Source: Pyrinomonadaceae bacterium (GTDB lineage Bacteria; Acidobacteriota; Blastocatellia; Pyrinomonadales; Pyrinomonadaceae). Taken from it: DNA of 16,258 bases. The notes below the pieces were generated by a model. That model worked only from the letters and a program-made list of their open reading frames with translations, was not told the origin of the DNA and did no database searches. The DNA is taken from assembly GCA_013812565.1 (NCBI GenBank), contig JACCTF010000398.1, positions 1 through 16,258 of the forward strand, read 5' to 3'. Shown here in pieces: positions 7,148 through 13,112 of this stretch (position 1 is the stretch's first letter; each line of letters begins with the position of its first letter). Both the position numbers and the translations under genes were made by a program.

Positions 7148-7189
7148 CGTGGCACAGAAGGTTTGTTATAAAAATTTAGGAGTAACGAA

Positions 7190-8827
7190 GTGATGATCCA
7201 TCAAGCAAAGCGATTTTTGATATTAGCTTTTGCAGTCTCAATGCTTATTCCAAGCTTCGGGCAGGCGCAAAAGAAGGGCGACCGCGCTGACGCTAATCAA
7301 GATGTGAGAGAGAAGCCGCGCAATGTCAAGCCTGAACTAAAGAAAGAATACAAGAATTGGCTGGCGAACGATGTCAGCTACATCATCACGGATCCAGAGC
7401 GCAATGCTTTCAAGAGGCTCGCGACCGATGACGAGCGCGAAGCTTTCATCGAAGACTTCTGGCGACGGCGCGACCCCGACCCGGACACCGAAGAGAACGA
7501 GTTCAAAGAAGAGCATTACGAGCGCATTGCTTACGCCAATCAGCATTTCACCTCTGGCATCCCCGGCTGGAAGACGGATCGCGGGCGCATCTACGTCATG
7601 TACGGAAAAGCCCACGAGGTTGAGTCACACCCTTCAGGCGGTACCTACGACCGTCCCTCCTACCACGGTGGAGGTTCAACTACCACCTATCCATTTGAAA
7701 TTTGGTTCTACCGCCATCTTCCCGGTATTGGTTCCGGCATTGAGATTGAATTCGTTGATCCGACCGGCACCGGCGAGTACAGAATCGCGCGTTCACCCGA
7801 TGAAAAAGACGCGATGCTCTACGTGCCCGGCGCTGGCCTGACGTTATCAGAGCAATTGGGAATGACGAGCAAAGCCGACCGCATCTCCGGCATTGGAAGC
7901 CTCGGCGGTTCAAACGGCTACATGCGCGCGCAGGATTCACCCTTCGAGCGCCTTCAATTGTTAGCGAATCTTTCACGTGCGCCACAGATCAAGTTTAACG
8001 AATTAAATGCGGCTTTGACCGGCACTCCTCTAACGGAAGACAATCCGCTCGACTTCGATGTGCGGGTTGACTACTTCCGCCAATCTGATGAGCGCGTTGT
8101 CGCGGCGATTACCGTTCAAGCGGAGAACAACAACCTTGTCTTCCAAGATGTCGGCGGCGTCCAGACCGCGCGGATGAACATTTTCGGACGCATCACGGCG
8201 GTCAACGGCAGACGAGTCGGCATCTTTGAAGATCCGGTCTTCGCCACGGCAACCGCGACTGAACTCGCTGATACGAAAGTGCGCAAGTCTGCTTACCAGA
8301 AAGCCGTCGCGCTCGCGCCCGGAACCTACAAGGTTGATGTCATTGTGCGCGATGTCGCCTCAGGCGCGACCGGTATCAAGAGTGTTCCTTTAAGTGTTCC
8401 GAAATATGATTCCAAGCTGCTCTCAACTTCAACACTGGTTCTTGCCGCGCGTTTGCAAAGTCTCACGGATCAGCCGGCAGTTGGTCAGTTCGTAATCGGC
8501 CAGAACAAAGTGATCCCAAACGTTGCTGCCTCTTACCGCCGCGGCGAGCCGGTCGGCGTATACATGCAGGTCTACAACGCCGGTATTGATCAAACAACGC
8601 TCAGGCCATCAGTTGACGTTGACTACGTTCTGACAAAAGACGGTAAAGAGCTTGATAAGCAGCCGGAAGATTGGCGCGGGATGAGCGATGCCGGTCAGCG
8701 CTTGACCCTAGCTCGCCTTATCTCAACGCAGGGACTCGTACCGGGTGAATACGAGATTGCCATCCGCATACGCGACCGCGTTTCAGGTCAAACGCTTTCG
8801 CCATCCGCTAAGTTTATGATTACGTAG
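7190..8827 (+). CDS. GWxTD-domain secreted protein
   Basis: The protein has 545 residues from a GTG at 7190; an ATG at 7193 is equally possible, since AGGAG (7178-7182) serves both. Residues 1-26 are a signal peptide (FLILAFAVSMLIPSFGQA), so the protein is exported. Residues about 50-200 form the GWxTD domain: FIEDFWRRRDPDP at 86-98, PGWKTDRGRIYVMYGK at 125-140 with the name motif GWKTD at 126-130, and FEIWFYRHLPG. The rest (about 290-545) is beta-rich with repeated Ig-like strands, such as VDVIVRDVASG and YEIAIRIRDRVSG. GWxTD proteins are widespread in Acidobacteriota and Bacteroidota-like lineages and have no firmly assigned function that I know. The gene stands alone with its own promoter and terminator. 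Confidence 0.88.
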   Translation: MMIHQAKRFLILAFAVSMLIPSFGQAQKKGDRADANQDVREKPRNVKPELKKEYKNWLANDVSYIITDPERNAFKRLATDDEREAFIEDFWRRRDPDPDTEENEFKEEHYERIAYANQHFTSGIPGWKTDRGRIYVMYGKAHEVESHPSGGTYDRPSYHGGGSTTTYPFEIWFYRHLPGIGSGIEIEFVDPTGTGEYRIARSPDEKDAMLYVPGAGLTLSEQLGMTSKADRISGIGSLGGSNGYMRAQDSPFERLQLLANLSRAPQIKFNELNAALTGTPLTEDNPLDFDVRVDYFRQSDERVVAAITVQAENNNLVFQDVGGVQTARMNIFGRITAVNGRRVGIFEDPVFATATATELADTKVRKSAYQKAVALAPGTYKVDVIVRDVASGATGIKSVPLSVPKYDSKLLSTSTLVLAARLQSLTDQPAVGQFVIGQNKVIPNVAASYRRGEPVGVYMQVYNAGIDQTTLRPSVDVDYVLTKDGKELDKQPEDWRGMSDAGQRLTLARLISTQGLVPGEYEIAIRIRDRVSGQTLSPSAKFMIT

Positions 8828-8850
8828 TAACTGCCCGCGGGTTCGATATA

Positions 8851-8897
8851 GCGGCGAAGCTTTTTTGATTTAACTTCAGAAAAGCTTCGCCGCTTTT
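8851..8897 (+). terminator. Rho-independent terminator of the GWxTD gene, overlapping the 3' end of nfi
   Basis: GCGGCGAAGCTTTT (8851-8864) and AAAAGCTTCGCCGC (8880-8893) form a perfect 14-bp stem with a 15-nt loop, followed by TTTT (8894-8897). It lies 23 nt after the GWxTD stop. The right arm is also coding sequence: it spells the last codons (Ala-Ala-Lys-Leu-Phe) of the convergent endonuclease V gene, whose stop lies in the loop. On the minus strand the stem is followed by TATATC, so termination there is less sure. Confidence 0.8.
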
Positions 8898-9589
8898 GCT
8901 GTAGTGGGCTGCTGCTCGCCGCGTCTGAGTGCGTTAACAAGAAGGTGAGCGCGTCGCGTCGGTTCCGGTTGACGCAGCCCCTTGTCACACCGGAGCGTGA
9001 GATCAATCGCGCTCGCCAAATCAATCATGTGGCCCGGTGAGACGAAGATCGGTTGCACCCCTGTCTTTGTACGCAAGGCCGCCCCCACCGTTTCGCCACG
9101 ATCAATAAGCGGTGTCCAATTACCGCGCTCCTCTGGCGGCTCATCGTAGCGTCCGACAAGCACGGACTTCGCGCACCCGAATGTCGGCCGGTTGATCAAC
9201 AGACCGACGTGCGATGCAATCCCGATGCGCCGCGGGTGCGCGATCCCCTGCCCGTCGAACATCACGGCATCAGGCTCGGTCTTCAATTGTGACCACGCTT
9301 CCAACACCGACGGCGACTCGCGGAACGACAACAAACCCGGCACATACGGGAAACGCGTTTCGCTGACGATGCCGACCTCCTCGACCAACTCAAGCGAAGG
9401 CAGGCGCAAAACCACAATGCCTGTATAAACCGTCTCTGACAACTTATTGAAAGAGATGTCCGCGCCAGCGATTGTCTCAACCGCACGCGCAAGCGGTTGG
9501 ATGCGCACCTTCTCACGCAAGATCTTCTGAAGCTCAATGGCTTCACGCGGCTGCAGATCCCAGTTGTGTAGTTCTTCGTAGTATGCCAT
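8876..9589 (-). CDS. nfi: Endonuclease V (deoxyinosine 3'-endonuclease)
   Basis: The protein has 237 residues from the ATG at 9589-9587; a TTG one codon earlier is possible but the ATG overlaps the crcB stop as TGATG. Endonuclease V cuts DNA at the second bond 3' of deoxyinosine, and also acts on some other damaged bases, to start repair of deaminated adenine. With the TTG-start numbering the motifs are GADISF (D45), FPYVPGLLSFRE (E92), and VMFDGQGIAHPRRIGIASHVG (D113), ending NRPTFGCAKS. D45, E92 and D113 match the family's metal-binding acidic residues. Length fits the bacterial family (about 220-240). The gene is translationally coupled to crcB upstream. Its last codons lie within the terminator of the facing GWxTD gene. 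Confidence 0.95.
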   Translation of the reverse strand: MAYYEELHNWDLQPREAIELQKILREKVRIQPLARAVETIAGADISFNKLSETVYTGIVVLRLPSLELVEEVGIVSETRFPYVPGLLSFRESPSVLEAWSQLKTEPDAVMFDGQGIAHPRRIGIASHVGLLINRPTFGCAKSVLVGRYDEPPEERGNWTPLIDRGETVGAALRTKTGVQPIFVSPGHMIDLASAIDLTLRCDKGLRQPEPTRRAHLLVNALRRGEQQPTTAKAAKLF

Positions 9590-9969
9590 CAACTTGAAAC
9601 CAGTTTAGCCAAACCGTATCCAGCCCAGACCATTAACAAACCGCCCAAGTTGGAAGCGACCATATAAAGAGCAGCCAAGGCTGGTTCACCATTTCTGAGC
9701 AGCGTGAATGTCTGTAGCCCTACGCTTGAAAATGTAGTGAAAGCGCCGAGGAAGCCAATGAAGACCGTTGCTTGTAGCGTCGTATTGGCGAGCCATCGTT
9801 CCTGTAAGAAATAGAGGAAGATTCCGGCCACAAAGCAGCCGGTGATGTTAACGACGAGCGTCGGCGTGGGAAATTCATCTCCGAACCGGCGCGCCATCCA
9901 ATCGGATAGCCAGTACCTGCTTAGCGTTCCAAGGAGTCCGGCCAAACCAACGAAAAGAGCTTTCTGCAT
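9589..9969 (-). CDS. crcB: Fluoride ion channel FluC/CrcB
   Basis: The protein has 126 residues and four predicted membrane helices. FluC is a dual-topology dimeric channel that lets fluoride leave the cytoplasm. Seen are RYWLSDW after TM1 (R18), NITGCFVAG in TM2 (N41), and the TM3 break GFLGAFTTFSS (72-82), all family hallmarks. One oddity: the second Phe of the usual TTFSTF box is Val here (TTFSSV, V83). Single-gene FluC is the normal bacterial form; a second subunit gene is not in the window. The stop TGA shares its A with the nfi ATG. No fluoride riboswitch is visible upstream: the 126 bp before the gene are an orphan coding tail that ends 3 nt before this ATG. Confidence 0.93.
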   Translation of the reverse strand: MQKALFVGLAGLLGTLSRYWLSDWMARRFGDEFPTPTLVVNITGCFVAGIFLYFLQERWLANTTLQATVFIGFLGAFTTFSSVGLQTFTLLRNGEPALAALYMVASNLGGLLMVWAGYGLAKLVSS

Positions 9970-9972
9970 TGC

Positions 9973-10098
9973 TTAGCATTCGGCGCTTGGCGGATTGAAG
10001 ACCGCATCGCTTATGTTGGTGTTGTAACAGACGTTTTGCAGTTGCAGCGTCAAGGCTTCCGCTTCGGGTTCGCTCACCTCAACGCGGTGGGGTTCTAA
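9973..10098 (-). pseudogene. Orphan 41-codon tail of a lost gene, possibly LolA-like lipoprotein carrier
   Basis: Directly after the vapC stop, and in the same frame, 41 codons run to a TAA 3 nt before crcB. The end reads NVCYNTNISDAVFNPPS, which resembles the C-terminal strand and D.xxF.PP ending that I associate with LolA-like or outer-membrane lipoprotein-sorting proteins. There is no start of its own except an internal GTG that would leave 34 residues. The simplest reading is that an upstream gene in front of crcB lost its main part when the vapBC segment arrived. The alternative is that it is chance coding-like sequence. The family guess rests on a short motif only. Confidence 0.4.
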
Positions 10099-10512
10099 TC
10101 AAGAAACGATCTGTACTGGAAAGCCAAGACCCCGAGCGTTACGATAGAGCGGCCCGTCCAGCGTCCATAACTCAGATCCTTGCCTTTCTGCTAAGACGAT
10201 GTACGCTGCATCATATGCATTTTTCCGGTTTAAAGCGAGAGCCACATCAACCACTCTCTTTGCATCCGCCAGGTCGTGGTATTGGATGGGAAGAATCGAA
10301 ATGTCGTCCCAGGCTTTTTCGACCTTGTCCGCTCGAAATGCCCCGCCGACAATGAGCCGCGCGAGAGCATTCGCAACTTCATACTGAGCTAAGAATGGCG
10401 CATGAAGCTCAACGTTGCGGTCGAGCCAATCCGTAAAATGCTGGAGGACTAAACTCCCACGGGGATCACCACTGACGAGAGCGACAAGAAGATTGGCATC
10501 GACAACGATCAT
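10099..10512 (-). CDS. vapC: VapC-type PIN-domain toxin (ribonuclease)
   Basis: The protein has 137 residues with the PIN fold signature: MIVVDANLLVAL (D5), QYEVANALARLI (E45), NAYDAAYIVLAE (D101) and LWTLDGPLY (D119). These four acidic residues are the Mg2+-binding site of PIN ribonucleases. VapC toxins cut tRNA or rRNA and are held inactive by the VapB antitoxin. The ATG shares its A with the stop of the small upstream gene (TGATG), the usual tight coupling of antitoxin and toxin. The stop is followed in the same frame by a gene remnant. Confidence 0.92.
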   Translation of the reverse strand: MIVVDANLLVALVSGDPRGSLVLQHFTDWLDRNVELHAPFLAQYEVANALARLIVGGAFRADKVEKAWDDISILPIQYHDLADAKRVVDVALALNRKNAYDAAYIVLAERQGSELWTLDGPLYRNARGLGFPVQIVS

Positions 10513-10700
10513 CAGCGAGCGCCTTGCTCGGCCATATCTCTGCTCTCGCGCACCACCGCAACAGCATCAACAGATGGAAGGTCTTCGCCAATTTGGCGCA
10601 AGCGACGCAAAGCCTCGCGTGCGCGTTCACGACGAACAGTTTGGTTTCCCGTAGATTGCAAATCCTGTTCAGGCTTTAGCGTGTCAAACTTTTTAGTCAT
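10512..10700 (-). CDS. VapB-like antitoxin
   Basis: The protein has 62 residues, is charged and mostly helical, and starts at the ATG at 10700-10698 (GGAG lies 13 nt upstream). The C-terminal VDAVAVVRESRDMAEQ resembles the toxin-binding tail of many short antitoxins (V..IRE.RD). The N-terminal half has no clear DNA-binding motif: no ribbon-helix-helix or AbrB signature can be seen. The call rests chiefly on position, size and the one-base TGATG overlap with vapC. Confidence 0.75.
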   Translation of the reverse strand: MTKKFDTLKPEQDLQSTGNQTVRRERAREALRRLRQIGEDLPSVDAVAVVRESRDMAEQGAR

Positions 10701-10711
10701 TATCGTGACTA
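10694..10711 (-). promoter_or_regulatory. Possible VapBC operator at the antitoxin start codon
   Basis: TAGTCA (10694-10699) and TGACTA (10706-10711) form a 6-bp inverted repeat with a 6-nt spacer, overlapping the antitoxin ATG. VapBC operons are usually repressed by their own complex at such inverted repeats. Placement over the start codon is unusual, and the repeat is short enough to be chance. Confidence 0.3.
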
Positions 10712-11084
10712 CTCCGTGTATTTAGCTCGACGTTGTAATTCTATCTCTCTACCTTTGATGGCGCTAGTGCATAACACCATATTCTACGCCAGCCGTCGTG
10801 ATCGCTTCTGCAAAAGCAGAGGGCGAAAACCTTGCCGGCCTTCGCCCTCTGCTTTACTCTCGCCTTTAAGTTGAAGCCGGAGGTGTTTCGTCAGTCTGCA
10901 CTGTAGCTTTCGATGAAATAAGCATGCTTTACAGGTGCATCGGTTATTTAACCCCCACGCTGACGCGCTGGTCTATATTCTGCTGCCTGCGTTCGCAGGC
11001 TAGGCTCCGAGCAAACTGGTGGATGTTGACTGCTCAAGATGAAAGTTACGTAACCAAACCAGAACATCACCATCCGGTTGAAGT
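10701..11084. other. Gene-free stretch between the vapB-like gene and nadB
   Basis: These 384 bp hold a strong hairpin at 10813-10855, annotated separately, and a weaker one, GCCTGC/GCAGGC at 10985-11000, with no U tract. The plus-strand frame at 10924-11109 shows no family-like content. The antitoxin promoter should lie in 10712-10812 on the minus strand; TAGAAT-like sequences are present there but no matching -35 was found. Confidence 0.5.
10813..10855 (-). terminator. Strong hairpin, probable terminator downstream of nadB
   Basis: AAAGCAGAGGGCGAA (10813-10827) and TTCGCCCTCTGCTTT (10841-10855) form a perfect 15-bp stem with a 13-nt loop. Reading the minus strand, the stem ends in TTTT, which suits a transcript coming from nadB (stop at 11085). 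On the plus strand only TTT follows. It separates the nadB and vapBC transcripts. Confidence 0.7.
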
Positions 11085-12701
11085 TCAAATAGATTTACTG
11101 AGATCTTGAATTTGGCTCTGCGGTGACCAATCTACCCGGGCGCTTGAGGAGATGTCTGAATCTCTGCTTAGGATGGAGTGCACCTGCCAACTTTCGTCAT
11201 CGCGTTCCGGGTGATCTGAACGATAGTGGCCGCCACGGGATTCTTCGCGCCACAAAGACGCACGGGCAATTAGCGTTGCGACGGTTAAGAAGTTGCGAGA
11301 GAGAGGGCCGAGCGGTGCGTGTGCGATCTGATTGAACTCATGCAGGGCGCGTGCGAGGGAAGCACGCGTGCGAATGATGCCGACGCGCTCCCACATCAAG
11401 CGGCGCACGCGTTTGCGCACGGCCAGTCGAATCTCACCGCTACTGAGTGGAGCGGCGGCGGAATGGCTTTGATCGTTTCGTTGTGATGGATGATGAATCT
11501 CATTGTCGCGCGCATAATCTTCAACCACGGCGCGGCCTGCCCGTGCGCCAAAGACAAGCCCTTCGAGCAATGAGTTTGAGGCGAGACGATTCGCTCCGTG
11601 CACGCCCGTGCAGGCGACTTCGCCCGCGGCGTAGAGGCCGCTCAAGGTGGTGCGCCCCTGAAGGTCTGTACGCACGCCGCCCATAAAGTAGTGTGCGGCG
11701 GGAGAGACCGGCAGCAGGTCGCGCGCCAGTTCTAATCCGTAGCGCCGACAGGTTTCATAGATTTTCGGGAACCGGCTGCGAAGATAGCGCGCCTCATGCG
11801 CGGTCATGTCAAGATAGACGGTGCTCGTCGCAGTCCTCTCCATCTCAGCGACGATTGAACGGCTGACGATGTCGCGCGGCGCAAGCTCGGCGCGCTTGTG
11901 ATAACTGGGCATAAAGCGTTCGCCTTCTTCGTTGCGCAGTACCCCGCCTTCACCGCGCATCGCTTCCGAGAGGAGAAAACGCGGCGCGCCTGGGAGATGA
12001 AGTGCAGTCGGATGAAACTGGACAAACTCCATGTCCGCCAGCTCTGCGCCTGCTGCATAAGCCATCGCCATCCCGTCGCCGGTTGCCACCTCCGGGTTCG
12101 TGGTGTGAAGGAAAAGCTGACCGGCACCGCCCGAGGCGAGAATACAAGCGCGGGCACGGAGTTCGCGCGGCGCACGCACGAGCGGATCCAAATAACGCAC
12201 CCCGCTGCATCGTCCATCTTCTGTCAGCAGAGACTCTGTTGCCGCGTGCGCGAGGAAAGCGATATTCGGTTCCAAACCGGCACGAGCCAATAGCGCGCGC
12301 ACAATCTCGCGCCCCGTCGAATCGCCATGCGCGTGAAGGATGCGCCGCCGTGAATGGGCTGCCTCTTGTGTGAAGACGAGCCGCCCGCCTTCGCGGTCGA
12401 ACTCTGTGCCCCACTCGATCAACTCTTGAATGTAACGACGACCATCTTCAACTAGGATGCGAACCGCCGCCTCGTCGCACAACCCGGCTCCGGCTTGCAG
12501 CGTGTCTTCTTCATGAAGCGCGACCTCATCATCATCCGAAAGCGCTACGGCGACGCCGCCCTGCGCATACTCGGTGTTGGATTCATCGGTGCGATCTTTT
12601 GTTAGAACAGTGACCCGCGCTCCCGTCTGCGCGATCTCGATGGCGGCGCGGAGTCCCGCGATGCCGCTGCCGATAACGATGAAATCTGTTTCAAGAGACA
12701 T
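11085..12701 (-). CDS. nadB: L-aspartate oxidase
   Basis: The protein has 538 residues, the usual size. This FAD enzyme oxidises L-aspartate to iminoaspartate, the first step of de novo NAD synthesis; NadA then uses the product. Seen are the dinucleotide motif IVIGSGIAGLRAA (8-20), SNTEYAQGGVAVAL (41-54), EAAHSRRRILHAHGDSTGREI, EFVQFHPTALHLPG, LSEAMRGEGGVLRN, ELAPRDIVSRSI, and the signature HYFMGGVRTDLQGRT...GLYAAGEVACTGVHGANRLA. The succinate-dehydrogenase/fumarate-reductase flavoprotein fold is shared, but the length and the MGGV...TGVHGANRLASNSLLEGLVFG run fit NadB. nadA and nadC are not in the window. No clear Shine-Dalgarno sequence precedes the ATG; instead one arm of an inverted repeat begins 10 nt upstream. 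Confidence 0.96.
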   Translation of the reverse strand: MSLETDFIVIGSGIAGLRAAIEIAQTGARVTVLTKDRTDESNTEYAQGGVAVALSDDDEVALHEEDTLQAGAGLCDEAAVRILVEDGRRYIQELIEWGTEFDREGGRLVFTQEAAHSRRRILHAHGDSTGREIVRALLARAGLEPNIAFLAHAATESLLTEDGRCSGVRYLDPLVRAPRELRARACILASGGAGQLFLHTTNPEVATGDGMAMAYAAGAELADMEFVQFHPTALHLPGAPRFLLSEAMRGEGGVLRNEEGERFMPSYHKRAELAPRDIVSRSIVAEMERTATSTVYLDMTAHEARYLRSRFPKIYETCRRYGLELARDLLPVSPAAHYFMGGVRTDLQGRTTLSGLYAAGEVACTGVHGANRLASNSLLEGLVFGARAGRAVVEDYARDNEIHHPSQRNDQSHSAAAPLSSGEIRLAVRKRVRRLMWERVGIIRTRASLARALHEFNQIAHAPLGPLSRNFLTVATLIARASLWREESRGGHYRSDHPERDDESWQVHSILSRDSDISSSARVDWSPQSQIQDLSKSI

Positions 12702-12711
12702 GTTAATCAGA

Positions 12712-12882
12712 AGTGACGAGTGACAAGAACGGAGAAAAGAAAGAATCTCATCAGCATCTTGGCGGTTGACGTCATGTTCAACCGCACGCAGGCATTAACT
12801 GTCGTTTCGGGCAACATGCCAGCAGCACGCCCTGGCAAATCCCGCAGTGTTGTTTTTATCTCGTCACTTGTCACTCGTCACT
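12712..12882. repeat. 171-bp segment bounded by 16-bp inverted repeats built of GTGACRA units
   Basis: AGTGACGAGTGACAAG (12712-12727) and its exact reverse complement (12867-12882) bound the segment. Each arm is made of 7-bp units GTGACGA/GTGACAA; the right arm continues inward for a third unit (12861-12866). Inside is a second stem, GCGGTTGA (12762-12769) with TCAACCGC (12778-12785), and no gene. It may be a REP/MITE-like non-autonomous element or a short tandem-repeat pair. No target duplication was identified. Confidence 0.5.
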
Positions 12883-13049
12883 GGGTTGTTGATTCTAACA
12901 AGCTGCGAGGAAGGCGGGCAACGTTGCGCCACGCGAAGACGTCGCGCTAGAATTCTCTCCCGATTTTCTTTGCTCCCTGTTCACCTCATATAAACTGCTG
13001 AGAAGAAACGCGCCGGGTCGCCCATCCGAGAGCGCATGCTTCTAAGGCA

Positions 13050-13069
13050 TCCCGCTGCAACAAGCGGGA
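13050..13069 (+). promoter_or_regulatory. Leader hairpin just upstream of the M16 peptidase
   Basis: TCCCGCT (13050-13056) and AGCGGGA (13063-13069) form a 7-bp stem with a 6-nt loop. Outer bases CTTCT (13039-13043) and AGAAG (13070-13074) could extend it with a bulge. It lies about 20 nt before the ATG at 13091. No U tract follows; a role in translation control is only a guess. Confidence 0.3.
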
Positions 13070-13112
13070 AGAAGAAGATAAACTCATGGCATGAAAACGC
13101 CTGACAACGCTG

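Larger units (their letters stand above)
12702..13112. other. Divergent intergenic region between nadB and the M16 peptidase gene
   Basis: These 411 bp contain an inverted-repeat-bounded segment (12712-12882), a TATAAA -10-like box at 12989-12994 with no clear -35, a hairpin at 13050-13069, and an ATG at 13091 that is one base out of frame with the peptidase. No independent gene is convincing. Confidence 0.5.

Noticed and set aside
9970..10098. Fluoride riboswitch upstream of crcB
   Set aside because: The stretch before crcB reads as coding tail with a stop 3 nt from the ATG; no fluoride-riboswitch consensus elements could be seen on the minus strand.
10985..11000. GCCTGC/GCAGGC hairpin as the nadB terminator
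   Set aside because: The stem is only 6 bp and no U tract follows on either strand; the 15-bp hairpin at 10813-10855 is a better candidate.
10924..11109. Plus-strand open frame of 61 codons overlapping the nadB 3' end
   Set aside because: No ribosome binding site, no recognisable content, and it runs antisense into nadB.
12720..12950. Plus-strand open frame of 76 codons across the inverted-repeat segment
   Set aside because: It starts inside a repeat arm and its content is not protein-like.
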